A DNA stretch of 64,000 bases from Saprospiraceae bacterium (lineage in GTDB: Bacteria; Bacteroidota; Bacteroidia; Chitinophagales; Saprospiraceae): positions 149,147 to 213,146 of the forward strand of contig JAQXDE010000014.1 of NCBI GenBank assembly GCA_029251525.1. Direction: 5' to 3'. Within the stretch, counting starts at the first letter, position 1, and every line of letters begins with the position of its first letter. The notes below the pieces were generated by a model, which saw nothing but the letters and a program-made list of their open reading frames with translations, searched no databases and was not told the origin of the DNA. Below, in pieces: positions 54,767 through 63,794 of the stretch. The position numbers and the translations under genes are program-made.

Positions 54767-55447
54767 TTATTTCTTGAAAACTTCATAATCGAGCTTCGGC
54801 ATCTCGGAAGTTTTTACTTTTCTAATTGAAATTATTTCTTTTTCATTATTCCCTTTTAGAATAACTTCGTATTGTCCATTGGGTAACTTCGAACAATCAA
54901 AAGAAAATACATTTAATCCTTTAGTCAATTTTTTCTTTCCTCTTGATATAACTTTTCCATTCGTTCTTACAAACTTAAAAGTGATATCCGTTTCTACTAC
55001 TGACTTGATGGTCAATCTTAATTTTCTATCGGTAACTAAGCTACTCATTGATTTAATCATCAAATTATTTTCAGATGATTTATCGATAATAAAAATTTCA
55101 CTTTCTGTAAAGCTGTTATCAGCTGAGTAATGCAATAACCGATAATAAGATCTTTGCTTTCCAATAGATAAATCTAAAAATCGATACGTTCTAATTTTAT
55201 TGGAATTTCCAGCGCCTTTAACCACACCAGCTTTTTTAAAATTAATTCCATCTATCGATTTCTGTATGACAAAAAATTTGTTGTCCTCTTCTTTGTACGT
55301 GGACCATGAAAGCATGTTTCCTACTTCAGTTGATTTAATTTTTACTGGTTGAAAATAAATACACTTTGCATTATTTGGTGTAGAAACCAGTAGACTAAAA
55401 AAGAGCAATAAAGAGTAAGGCAACGAGATTTGGAATAGGAGCCTCAT
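54767..55447 (-). CDS. Secreted protein with FN3-like domain, hypothetical
   Basis: A 226-residue protein with a signal peptide (MRLLFQISLPYSLLLFFSLL). Residues about 35-115 match the Ig/FN3-like module often found before T9SS sorting domains: GNMLSWSTYKEEDNKFFVIQ, then KSIDG, YRFLD and YYRLLHYS. The C-terminal half (about 130-215) is beta-rich, with KLPNGQYEVILKGN resembling the end of a sorting domain but lacking the PNP motif. It could be a truncated or atypical type IX substrate. No function is known. Confidence 0.7.
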   Translation of the reverse strand: MRLLFQISLPYSLLLFFSLLVSTPNNAKCIYFQPVKIKSTEVGNMLSWSTYKEEDNKFFVIQKSIDGINFKKAGVVKGAGNSNKIRTYRFLDLSIGKQRSYYRLLHYSADNSFTESEIFIIDKSSENNLMIKSMSSLVTDRKLRLTIKSVVETDITFKFVRTNGKVISRGKKKLTKGLNVFSFDCSKLPNGQYEVILKGNNEKEIISIRKVKTSEMPKLDYEVFKK

Positions 55448-55741
55448 AATTTTAGTTTTAAAAAAAGTTAATCTTATTTTTATTTGAAATTCTTTTGGAA
55501 AGACCTAAATTCATTCATTAATATCTATTCAAAAGGTCTGATTTAAAGAAATTTCAAAGAATAAATTATTGATACTATTCTTAATACTAATCACTCAACT
55601 TTATTCTTCTCAAAAAATAGAAAACAAATTATAATATATAAAATTTATTACTCCTTGCTTATCAACTAACAATAAATATAAATTCAAATACTATACCAAT
55701 TTTTTTAATATGTTCATTTTTTATAAAAAAATTTTAATAAT
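55448..55741. other. Divergent gap, promoters expected
   Basis: AT-rich DNA between the secreted protein (minus) and gamma-glutamyltransferase (plus) genes. No clear element or remnant is seen. Confidence 0.25.
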
Positions 55742-57493
55742 ATGTTTAAACCAAAATTTTTGACTAAATCCATTTTACTAATCTTGACAATAATATTAAT
55801 TCTATTTATTGGTTGCAAACAAGAAAAAACTGAAAAAGGAGAACAAGACAAATTAGTTTACCCTCAAAATAAAAAATTAATATCAGATAAAGCCATGGTT
55901 GTTTCAGCACATCCCCTTGCCTCAAAAGTGGGAATGGATATTTTGAAAAAAGGAGGGAATGCAATTGATGCAGCGATTGCTGTTCAAATGGCACTAGGTG
56001 TCACTTACCCTGTTGCTGGTAATATCGGTGGTGGTGGCTTTATGGTGATCAGAATGAATGACGGAACAGTAGACGCTCTAGATTACCGAGAGAAAGCTCC
56101 TTTGGCTGCACATCGAGATATGTATTTAGATAGCTTGGGAGAGGTTATTCCAAGGTTGAGTTTAGATGGACACTTAGCAGTCGGTGTTCCTGGAACAGTC
56201 GATGGTATGGTCAAAGCATTTGAAAAGTATAGCCAACTAAAAAACTGGAAAGAACTAATTAAGCCATCTTGGGATCTAGCAAAAGATGGAATTCTCCTAA
56301 CCGAACGTGAAGCAAATGGCCTGAATCGAACTAAAGAAAAGTTTGAGAAATTCAATACATCTCGGCCTGTCTTTATTAAGGAAGATGGGAAATGGGAAAA
56401 AGGAGAAAAACTAGTCCAAAGCGATTTAGCAAAAACTTTTAAATCAATACATGACAAAGGTAGGGCTGGATTTTACGAAGGGGAAGTAGCTAATCAATTA
56501 GTTGCAGAAATGAAAGCAGGAAATGGAATCATTACTCATGAAGATTTAAAACAATATGAAGCACAATGGCGAAAACCAATTGTAAGTAAATATAAAAATT
56601 ATGATATTATTTCTATGGCTCCTCCCTCAAGTGGAGGAATTGCACTAACCCAAATGCTTGGAATGGTAGAGAATTACCCCATAAAGGATTGGGGTTTCCA
56701 TTCTCCTCAAACTATCCATGTGATGGCTGAAGCAGAACGACGAGCATTTGCAGATAGGGCTAAACATTTAGGTGATCCTGATTTCTATGATGTTCCGGTA
56801 AAAGAATTGATGGATAAAAATTATTTAAAACAACGGATGTCTAATTTTAATCCGAATGCAGCATCACCTAGTGATGAAATTCAAGCAGGTATGTTATTAA
56901 AAGAAAGTGATCAAACAACGCACTTTTCTATCATTGATGCAGAAGGTAATGCAGTATCAGTTACAACAACTTTGAATACTGGTTACGGTTCAAAGGTAGT
57001 TGTTAGTGGTGCAGGTTTTTTCTTAAATAATGAGATGGATGATTTAAGTGCTAAAGTTGGAGTTCCAAATATATTTGGATTGGTTGGCGAAGAAGCAAAT
57101 GCTATTGAACCAGGGAAAAGAATGTTGAGTTCTATGACTCCTACTATTGCAACTAAAAATGGAAAATTAAATATGGTTATCGGAACTCCTGGTGGTTCGA
57201 CCATTATAACTTCTGTCTTCCAAATCTTTTTGAATGTAACTGAATTTGGAATGGGAATGTCCGAGGCAATTAATGCTCCTCGATTCCATCACCAATGGCT
57301 ACCAGATCAAATTTTTATTGAAACTGATGCTTTCCCTACAGAAACTATTTCAGCTTTGGAAAAAATAGGGCATAAAGTCGGAGTTCGAGGCAGTGGAAAA
57401 ATTGGTCGTTTTGAAGGCATTTTAGTTATGCCTGATGGAAAATTAGAAGGAGGTGCAGATATCAGAGGCGATGACTCTGCAATGGGATATTAA
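55742..57493 (+). CDS. ggt: Gamma-glutamyltransferase, lipoprotein form
   Basis: A 583-residue Ntn-hydrolase that cleaves or transfers the gamma-glutamyl group of glutathione. The N-terminus is a lipoprotein signal (cysteine 25 in LFIGCKQ), so it is probably membrane-attached in the periplasm or at the surface. GGNAIDAAIAVQMALGV, GNIGGGGFMVIRM and DYREKAP are conserved. The autocleavage site is before T392 in QTTHFSIIDAEGNAVSVTTT, the new N-terminal nucleophile of the small subunit. PGKRMLSSMTPTI and GTPGGSTIITS complete the site. It is full length and intact. Confidence 0.95.
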   Translation: MFKPKFLTKSILLILTIILILFIGCKQEKTEKGEQDKLVYPQNKKLISDKAMVVSAHPLASKVGMDILKKGGNAIDAAIAVQMALGVTYPVAGNIGGGGFMVIRMNDGTVDALDYREKAPLAAHRDMYLDSLGEVIPRLSLDGHLAVGVPGTVDGMVKAFEKYSQLKNWKELIKPSWDLAKDGILLTEREANGLNRTKEKFEKFNTSRPVFIKEDGKWEKGEKLVQSDLAKTFKSIHDKGRAGFYEGEVANQLVAEMKAGNGIITHEDLKQYEAQWRKPIVSKYKNYDIISMAPPSSGGIALTQMLGMVENYPIKDWGFHSPQTIHVMAEAERRAFADRAKHLGDPDFYDVPVKELMDKNYLKQRMSNFNPNAASPSDEIQAGMLLKESDQTTHFSIIDAEGNAVSVTTTLNTGYGSKVVVSGAGFFLNNEMDDLSAKVGVPNIFGLVGEEANAIEPGKRMLSSMTPTIATKNGKLNMVIGTPGGSTIITSVFQIFLNVTEFGMGMSEAINAPRFHHQWLPDQIFIETDAFPTETISALEKIGHKVGVRGSGKIGRFEGILVMPDGKLEGGADIRGDDSAMGY

Positions 57494-57501
57494 TTTATTT
57501 G

Positions 57502-57544
57502 CATCTACATCATAAAAGTAGTTGCTCCTTTTATGATGTAGATG
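57502..57544 (+). terminator. Long hairpin after gamma-glutamyltransferase gene
   Basis: Perfect 17-bp arms (57502-57518 and 57528-57544) around a 9-base loop lie eight bases after the ggt stop. The 3' side is AT-rich without a long T run. A terminator or 3'-end protecting stem is likely. Confidence 0.7.
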
Positions 57545-57849
57545 TAGGATTTATAATTTGGAAAAATTTGGGAATAAAATTTACTATTTTCTAAAATAAC
57601 TAATATTCAAAATAATTTTTCATAATGTTCTCTTTATATTGACAATATTGAATTAAACCCAATCCTAACTACAGATATTGAAGACATTTTATAAACTTAT
57701 AGGTAACCAAGTCAAGGAAACTTTTTTGGATATAAGTTTACGCAGATGATACTCTAACAAACTAATCAGTAATCCTAATTTCTCCGTACTTTTGAATTTA
57801 GAGATCAGCCGCTCAATAAGACATTTTATTAAAACTAAACCAAATCACT
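57545..57849. other. Intergenic region, nothing firm
   Basis: AT-rich DNA before the PNGase F-like gene; a promoter is expected here since the upstream gene ends in a hairpin. No clear -7 box or coding remnant was recognised. Confidence 0.25.
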
Positions 57850-60800
57850 ATGCTTAAAAAAATTACTTTACTTACCTTTTTTTCTTTTTTGTTTCTATCC
57901 AATTTTGCTCAAATTACCGAAGTTCAATCATTTATTTATAGTTCTACCACTAGAGATACTGTTATTGAATTTCCGACCGCCGACCATAATACCTATGAGA
58001 AAATTCTTATGGTTTATTCTATGCGCTGTAAAGATGCTTTGGTTTCCACCTCAGCTGAAAGAAATAAAGGTTGCGGCGAATGGGATTATAGTTGCAATAC
58101 TTATATCACAGATTCGAGTCGAGTAGATTCATTTCACACCGTCTCCCCTACTCATCTAATCTCTGGATTCTCTGATGATGTGTATAATTATACTACACAG
58201 CCAACCTATAGTTATCTTCAATCTACTCAATCTGAAATAATCTATAACAATGTAATTACAGAATTAGAATATACTATTGGAAGTGGCACAACTGATTCAG
58301 AATTTCCATTTGGTGGCGGCCAAAAAATTGCCCGAACCCAATTCTTGTATTCTGCAACTGATCTTACCGCACAAGGAATGCAAACTGGTTTTATCACAGG
58401 GATGAAATTAGAAGCATTAAATATGGCTACTGGTTTTGAAAATTTAAGAATCAGGATGAAACAAACTTCTCATTCTGAATTAGAGGCTGCTACAATGGAA
58501 AACAACGGTTTTGAAGAAGTGTATTATTTAAATTCTGATGTCGGTACTGGAAATCATTTTTTCAAATTTTATAATAAATTTGATTGGGATGGAGTCTCTA
58601 ACATATTATTAGATATTAGCTACAATCGAAATACCGATGCTTCTACCGACGTGAAATCTAATGTACAGGCAGTGGTTTCTAGCCTATCAGCAAACGGTGA
58701 TAATGACCAATATTTTGAAATAAATGGTGCTGGTTATGTAGATGTAGAACAAGCTTTACCTAGTGTTCAAAATGAAATTACTATTTCCTTTTGGAGTTTT
58801 GGTTCAGAAGAATTACCCATCAACACTTATGCCTTTGAAGGAGTGGATGCCGGAAACTTAAGGCAAATGAATGTGCACCTACCATGGAGTAATGGACAAA
58901 TTTATTGGGACTGTGGAAATGATGGTTCAGGATATGATAGAATCAATAAACCAGCCTCAGAAGATGAATATAAGAATGTTTGGAGTCATTGGTCATTCAC
59001 TAAAAATGCGACAACTGGAGATATGAAAATTTATTTGAATGGAAGCCTTTGGCATTCAGGTACCGGATTTACTCGTCCAATCGATATCCAAGAATTTCGT
59101 TTAGGAGGTTCAGCAAATGGAAATGGACGATATTATGGAAAGATGGATGACTTCCAAATTTGGAACAAAGAACTTTCCGAGGCTACCATAAAGGAATGGA
59201 TGACAAAAAAAATAACGTCTGATCATCCTGATTATAGTAATTTAGTTGCCAATTATTCTTTTGATAATGCGGTAGGAAGTGAAATCCTAGACAGTTCTCC
59301 AAATGCAATAAATGGCGAATTATCCGGAACGTCAATTTATCGAAATTGGGAAGGAAAAAATTTGATAAAAAACATAACAGCCTCTTATGAATTGGCAAAT
59401 TTAACTTTTGTCCAAGGAGAATATAATTCCTCTATTAACACTACCACTATTCTAGACTCCCTCATAAATATTCCCAATCAAATAGATGAATACATTGTCA
59501 ATGGAACTGACTTAGAATTAAATTCTACCAATTTTTATTATGCCTCTGGTTCTATGGCAGTTTTTAACAACAATGGAGTAATTATAGATTCAGTAGTTAT
59601 TGCTGCCGAAAATTCGATTATAATTGGTGATCTAATTCACTACACGAAGCGACCTGCTAAATTTGAAATCATGTCATTCGTCACACCATACGGAATCGGT
59701 TTAGACTTTGGAGAAGAAGGAAAATCATGGACATTTGATGTCACTGACTTTGGCCCAATTCTCAAAGGGAAAAAACGAATTAACCTACAACAAGGTGGAC
59801 AATGGCAAGAGGACATGGATATTAAATTTGTTTTCATCGAAGGAACTCCTTCTCATGATATTATTGATATCAAACAAATTTGGCCTGTAACTTCTGAGTC
59901 GTATACCCGAATCATTGATGATGTTCGATTCGAACCACGTAATTTAATCCTGCCTGCCAATGCTGGAAATGTAAAACTAAAAGCTACAATAAGTGGCCAT
60001 GGACAGGAGGGAGAATTTATTCCTAGAACTCACTTTCTCAATATTGATGGTGGGTACAATGAATTTGAATGGCAAGTTTGGAAAGAATGTGCTGACAATC
60101 CTATTTTTCCACAAGGAGGAACTTGGATTTATGACCGAGCTGGCTGGTGTCCTGGAGAAGCTACAGATATTCAAGAATTTAATTTATTAGAATGGGTATA
60201 CGCGGGAGATGAAGTAGAAATTGATTACGGAGTAGTGACTGCATCTGGAAATAGTCGCTATATTGTTAATGCTCAAATGGTGAGTTATGGAGATCCTAAT
60301 TTTACTTTAGATGCAGATATTGACATATTAACACCTTCCAATAAAGTTGAATATGAAAGATATACGCCAATGTGTACCAAACCAAAAGTTTTGATAAAAA
60401 ATAATGGGTCTACCACTTTGACCTCTTTGGACATTACTTACTCTGTTAATGGTATTTCTCCTAAAACTTATACTTGGACTGGTAATTTAAAATTTCTGGA
60501 ATCTAAAGAAGTCGAATTGCCTGCTCTTAATGCAACTTCGATGATCACTCAAAATGGTGAATTTCAAGTAGCGATTAGTAATCCAAATGGAGGAACAGAT
60601 GAGTACCCCAATAACAACGAAGAATCTTCTACTTTTAAAATTGTTCCCCAAATAGGTACCGATGTGGTCATCAGAATGCAAACGAACTTGGCTGGAGGTG
60701 AAACAACCTGGCGAATTTATGATGCAAATGGAAACCTAGTAAAATCAAGAGTTTCAGGATTATCAAGTAGCTCTGTATACCTCGATACAATATTTAATCT

Positions 60801-61248
60801 CAACGGTTGTTATCAATTAGAAATTCAAGACTCTGGTGATGATGGGATTTATTTTTGGGCCAATGGAGATGGCAGTGGTGATCTCAAAATCAAAAGTATT
60901 GGTGAAGCATATAAAACCTTAGAACCCGATTTTGGAAAACTATTAGTATATGAATTTATAGCAGGAGACATCACTCCTACTTACAATTTAAATAACAACA
61001 AATCAATTAATGTTTTTCCAAATCCAAGTTCGAATATTTTCAATTTAGAATTAGATGGATATTCTGGAGACATCCAAATGGAGTTAATTAATTCTGTTGG
61101 ACAAGTATTAAAAATAGTCGACCTAGAAAATTCTGCGAATAATTTTTTACAACATCAATTCAATCTGACAAATTTCAGCCCTGGGGTTTATTATTTAAAA
61201 ATAAATCATGAAAATATAACTGAAGTGAAAAAATTGATAAAATTGTGA
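57850..61248 (+). CDS. PNGase F-like T9SS protein with LamG domain nested in the first PNGase domain
   Basis: An 1132-residue secreted protein with signal peptide ending at FLSNFAQ. The first PNGase F-like part starts at about 22 and holds KGCGEWDYSCNTYI (D79, equivalent of Asp60). Instead of continuing, a large insert follows, including a LamG domain (about 285-480, NEITISFWSF, GKMDDFQIWNKEL). The PNGase fold resumes at FEIMSFVTPYG (about 610), DVTDF, GHGQEGEFIPRTHFLNIDGG (E722, equivalent of Glu206) and GTWIYDRAGWCPG. The Glu118 position is Gln. A CARDB-like and a further domain (about 830-1050) precede the type A sorting domain (FPNPSSNIFNLEL, about 1057-1132). It probably deglycosylates or binds N-glycoproteins outside the cell. 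Confidence 0.87.
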   Translation: MLKKITLLTFFSFLFLSNFAQITEVQSFIYSSTTRDTVIEFPTADHNTYEKILMVYSMRCKDALVSTSAERNKGCGEWDYSCNTYITDSSRVDSFHTVSPTHLISGFSDDVYNYTTQPTYSYLQSTQSEIIYNNVITELEYTIGSGTTDSEFPFGGGQKIARTQFLYSATDLTAQGMQTGFITGMKLEALNMATGFENLRIRMKQTSHSELEAATMENNGFEEVYYLNSDVGTGNHFFKFYNKFDWDGVSNILLDISYNRNTDASTDVKSNVQAVVSSLSANGDNDQYFEINGAGYVDVEQALPSVQNEITISFWSFGSEELPINTYAFEGVDAGNLRQMNVHLPWSNGQIYWDCGNDGSGYDRINKPASEDEYKNVWSHWSFTKNATTGDMKIYLNGSLWHSGTGFTRPIDIQEFRLGGSANGNGRYYGKMDDFQIWNKELSEATIKEWMTKKITSDHPDYSNLVANYSFDNAVGSEILDSSPNAINGELSGTSIYRNWEGKNLIKNITASYELANLTFVQGEYNSSINTTTILDSLINIPNQIDEYIVNGTDLELNSTNFYYASGSMAVFNNNGVIIDSVVIAAENSIIIGDLIHYTKRPAKFEIMSFVTPYGIGLDFGEEGKSWTFDVTDFGPILKGKKRINLQQGGQWQEDMDIKFVFIEGTPSHDIIDIKQIWPVTSESYTRIIDDVRFEPRNLILPANAGNVKLKATISGHGQEGEFIPRTHFLNIDGGYNEFEWQVWKECADNPIFPQGGTWIYDRAGWCPGEATDIQEFNLLEWVYAGDEVEIDYGVVTASGNSRYIVNAQMVSYGDPNFTLDADIDILTPSNKVEYERYTPMCTKPKVLIKNNGSTTLTSLDITYSVNGISPKTYTWTGNLKFLESKEVELPALNATSMITQNGEFQVAISNPNGGTDEYPNNNEESSTFKIVPQIGTDVVIRMQTNLAGGETTWRIYDANGNLVKSRVSGLSSSSVYLDTIFNLNGCYQLEIQDSGDDGIYFWANGDGSGDLKIKSIGEAYKTLEPDFGKLLVYEFIAGDITPTYNLNNNKSINVFPNPSSNIFNLELDGYSGDIQMELINSVGQVLKIVDLENSANNFLQHQFNLTNFSPGVYYLKINHENITEVKKLIKL

Positions 61249-61263
61249 AATAAATAAACAAGG

Positions 61264-61299
61264 TAAAAGCCATCCCGAATCATCGAGATGGCTTTTTAC
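61264..61299. terminator. Bidirectional terminator between convergent genes
   Basis: TAAAAGCCATC and GATGGCTTTTTA arms with a CGA/TCG extension (one mismatch) and a 4-base loop lie between the stops of the PNGase F-like gene and the convergent lipoprotein gene. T runs flank it on both strands. Confidence 0.85.
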
Positions 61300-61327
61300 T
61301 TTATTCATTTATAGAAAAACAAGTGTG

Positions 61328-62107
61328 CTACAACTCCTCTCCTTTAGACGTAAAAATCTTAAATTCAGTGTTAGCGTATTGTGATCTAAAATTTGATAAA
61401 ATATCCTTCAAATCTGTAGTATCACCAGTATAAGAATATCCAAACATTCGAACTGAACCTTGTGAGATACTTTGCTGAAAAGTAGATAAATTATTATTTT
61501 CTACTGAAAAATAGCCATAATAACCATCGATATAATTTTGCTCATCTGTCACCTCAATTAACGCTGTAATAAACTCATCTGAAACCGAATCAGCGTTACT
61601 ATTATCAGTTGCAATATATCCCCAAATTGTATTTTGAGGAACTTTATAAAGTCTTTTTTCAGGAACTATTATTCCATCTAATTCTTTCATCTTCAACTCA
61701 TAATAATCACTTTCTACATTCAATGTTCCTTCATTTTGAATTACATTTTTTAAACTGATAATCATGTCGTAAGACTGTGAATCAAGTATTCCAACTTCTA
61801 CATTTGCATCAGCAATAAAAATTGGTGCTGGACAATCTGGTTGGGGAATATCATGAATAGTAAATGAAATACTATTTCCAACAACCGAAGGAGCAACATC
61901 AATTAAGGTATTTTCACATGACTCCGACTTAATCGTTTCTACGTTAAGGTTAAAGGAGCGATTATTCCCCTCTAAAGATTCCCAAAGTAAGATCTTAAAC
62001 TCATCATCAATTGTAATATTTACCTCTTCCATAATTAGCTCTTCTTTGCAGCCAATTATAAAAACTATAAGAAATATGATAGCTACAATACTCGTACTTT
62101 TTAACAT
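61328..62107 (-). CDS. Lipoprotein, hypothetical
   Basis: A 259-residue protein with a lipoprotein signal (MLKSTSIVAIIFLIVFIIGC, cysteine 20). The mature part is acidic and beta-rich, with paired cysteines at ESCENTLID and QPDCPAPIF that could form a disulfide. No domain was recognised. It is convergent with the PNGase F-like gene and has no other gene near it on its strand, so its role cannot be guessed from context. Confidence 0.75.
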   Translation of the reverse strand: MLKSTSIVAIIFLIVFIIGCKEELIMEEVNITIDDEFKILLWESLEGNNRSFNLNVETIKSESCENTLIDVAPSVVGNSISFTIHDIPQPDCPAPIFIADANVEVGILDSQSYDMIISLKNVIQNEGTLNVESDYYELKMKELDGIIVPEKRLYKVPQNTIWGYIATDNSNADSVSDEFITALIEVTDEQNYIDGYYGYFSVENNNLSTFQQSISQGSVRMFGYSYTGDTTDLKDILSNFRSQYANTEFKIFTSKGEEL

Positions 62108-62654
62108 TACTACTATTCTCTTTTAGAGTTTTAACAAAATCTAAACACTTATTTTTTTAAACCAGGTCTAGCAAGGGGGAAGAAATACCAACCAATAATG
62201 CTCATCATTCCTTTATTCAAAAACGATAATATCTCCTTTTTGCTGCCTACCTCATTAGATTCTATCAAAATTAAAATAATTTTATCATATATATCCAAAC
62301 TAATTGATTCAAATTAAATAGTAAATAAACTCCTAACTCAAAGATATAACTTCTCTATTATTTTGTTCAGCTAGAATTTCTAACATAATCAATTTTTAAA
62401 AAAATATAAAATATTGGTTTTATCCACTTACCATTATGCATTTATCCTTTGCAATTTATTTAATGAAAATATTATTACCTTTTTTTAATTTCAAAATGAA
62501 TGATGAACTCCATGAAATTTAATCTCTTGGTCTAAAAAATTCATCACCTTATCAATATTTTAAATTACTTTAAAATATCGAACTTATTTAGCTAATAACA
62601 AATTGAATTACCAATATAATTAAACTACAAAACAAGAAAAATTTACATCAGAGG
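62108..62654. other. Intergenic DNA upstream of the eroded exporter locus
   Basis: Very AT-rich. One minus-strand frame of about 45 codons (ending near 62157, with KEILSFLNKGMMSIIGWYFF then PLARPGLKK) looks protein-like but matches no family I know. Otherwise nothing. Confidence 0.25.
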
Positions 62655-63149
62655 ATAGAAAATCTCTCAAGTTCTTAAAGGAATTTATTTTGATGATCAA
62701 GAAGAAGAGTTTATTTCTATTTTGGGGTCTTATTTTTCTGGTAATTTTACCCTACTTAATATTTTAGGTATTTTAGTAAACATGATGGAGGTACCTTTCG
62801 TATACACAGATCTTGATGAATTCCTAAGTCAAAAACTAACTACCCATTATCAAAATCGATTCTTTAGTTTCGTTTATCAATCATGTAACTTATTGAATTA
62901 CCTACCCCTACCATCTATCGAAAATTTTACTCATCCTTTATATTGTCAAAAGTAACTCAAAAAAAGCAACACGCAAAAACCATAGAATATTTAAAACAAG
63001 TAAGGTTAAAAAAGAGGGTAAATCAATTACCTACTCTGTATCTAGATAGTTAGCAACAAAGAGTTGCAATGGTAAGAATATTACTAAAGTTACCCTTATC
63101 GATGAATATTAAGATACCAACCGAAATTACAAACCATACTAAGGTTTAA
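62655..63149 (+). pseudogene. Decayed MacB/LolD-like ABC exporter ATPase gene
   Basis: The reading frame(s) align piece by piece with a MacB-like ATPase: IENLS, then LKGIYFDDQEEEFISILGSY, where GSYFSGNFT replaces Walker A GxSGSGKST (Lys to Asn); TLLNILGIL; DLDEFLSQKLTTHYQNRF; FSFVYQSCNLLNYLP for the Q-loop FVFQSFNLLPYL; LYCQK; a frame change; TIEYLKQVRLKKRVNQLPT; then LYLDS, stop, QQRVAMVRILLKLP for the LSGGQQQRVAIARAL signature; and IPTEI for the DEPT of Walker B. The catalytic motifs are ruined and a stop and frameshifts interrupt it. A 77-codon open stretch at 62722-62955 is only a fragment of this gene. Confidence 0.75.
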
Positions 63150-63241
63150 TGATGGAACGGTTCCTTAAATTGAGTATAAATGGTATGAACGTTATCAAAA
63201 ATAATTTCTCTAATAAATACCACCTAGAATGTAGATGCCCT

Positions 63242-63540
63242 CAGGTGCAGTTAGATGAAGAGAAAACAGAAATGATAATAGATATTCCTATTGAATAGGA
63301 TTCATCCGTATTTGAAAAATTAATTTAATGAAAAAACCAATATTATCTCCGAAGCAAATATAAATGATTTAGTTTTTGAGTCAGAGATAAATGATTAGAG
63401 ATAGGAAAATTAAAAGAGGGCATAGCTTTATAGTTATCCTACTAGGGCAATTGAGAAGGAAAAATACAAGGAGATCTAAAAATATACTATGCCTAAATGA
63501 GTATCGGAAGAATATATTACGAAATTTAAGGAGAATGTAG
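63242..63540 (+). pseudogene. Decayed HlyD/MFP-type periplasmic adaptor gene
   Basis: Broken frames read MIIDIPIE, stop, DSSVFEK, FNEKTNIISEANINDLVFES plus EIND, stop, EIGKLKEGIAL, further single-base shifts, EGKIQGDLKIYYA and RIYYEI. These follow the adaptor proteins that accompany MacB-like exporters in Bacteroidota, where the corresponding text is of the form MIxDIPVxxGxSVIExNxFN, then EGTTIAxIADxNDLIFEGxI and EVGKLKxGM. The N-terminal half is missing, and the space between it and the ATPase remnant is too small, so an internal deletion has joined them. Confidence 0.6.
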
Positions 63541-63544
63541 CCAT

Positions 63545-63600
63545 TCGATCTTCTTGTAAAACTTTTCTTTGACCATCGAATGGGCAGTGGCTATATTTTT
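63545..63600 (+). terminator. Possible terminator behind the eroded exporter
   Basis: TTCGAT at about 63544-63549 and ATCGAA at 63575-63580, with TAGCCA upstream and TGGCTA downstream, form an imperfect stem around a long loop, followed by a seven-T run. It could be the former end of the operon. Confidence 0.35.
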
Positions 63601-63794
63601 TTGGAAAAAGAGATTTGATAAATTCTATAGTTTCAGATTCTACCTTTGTTCAGTTTAAAGTTAAAAATGATGCATTTTTGATAACGGCAACTAAAAATGG
63701 ACTTTTTGAATCACCGATTGAAATTACACTTTCAGCGGTAGGATCCCAATGGTCTCCAAATCAAACTACTCAAAATGTAACAGAGATAAATTAA
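63573..63794 (+). pseudogene. Orphan C-terminal fragment of a possible surface protein
   Basis: A 73-codon frame without a start codon at its head: PSNGQWLYFFGKRDLINSIV, then SDSTFVQFKVKNDAFLITAT, KNGLFESPIEITLSAVGSQW and a stop, after which the next frame offers FFVNPTRIKM. The beta-rich composition resembles an Ig-like C-terminal module of a secreted protein. No family was identified and no upstream part is present. Confidence 0.3.

Noticed and set aside
62722..62955. 77-codon open frame as a small membrane protein gene
   Set aside because: Its translation aligns with the Walker A to Q-loop part of MacB-like ATPases and continues in other frames, so it is a pseudogene fragment.
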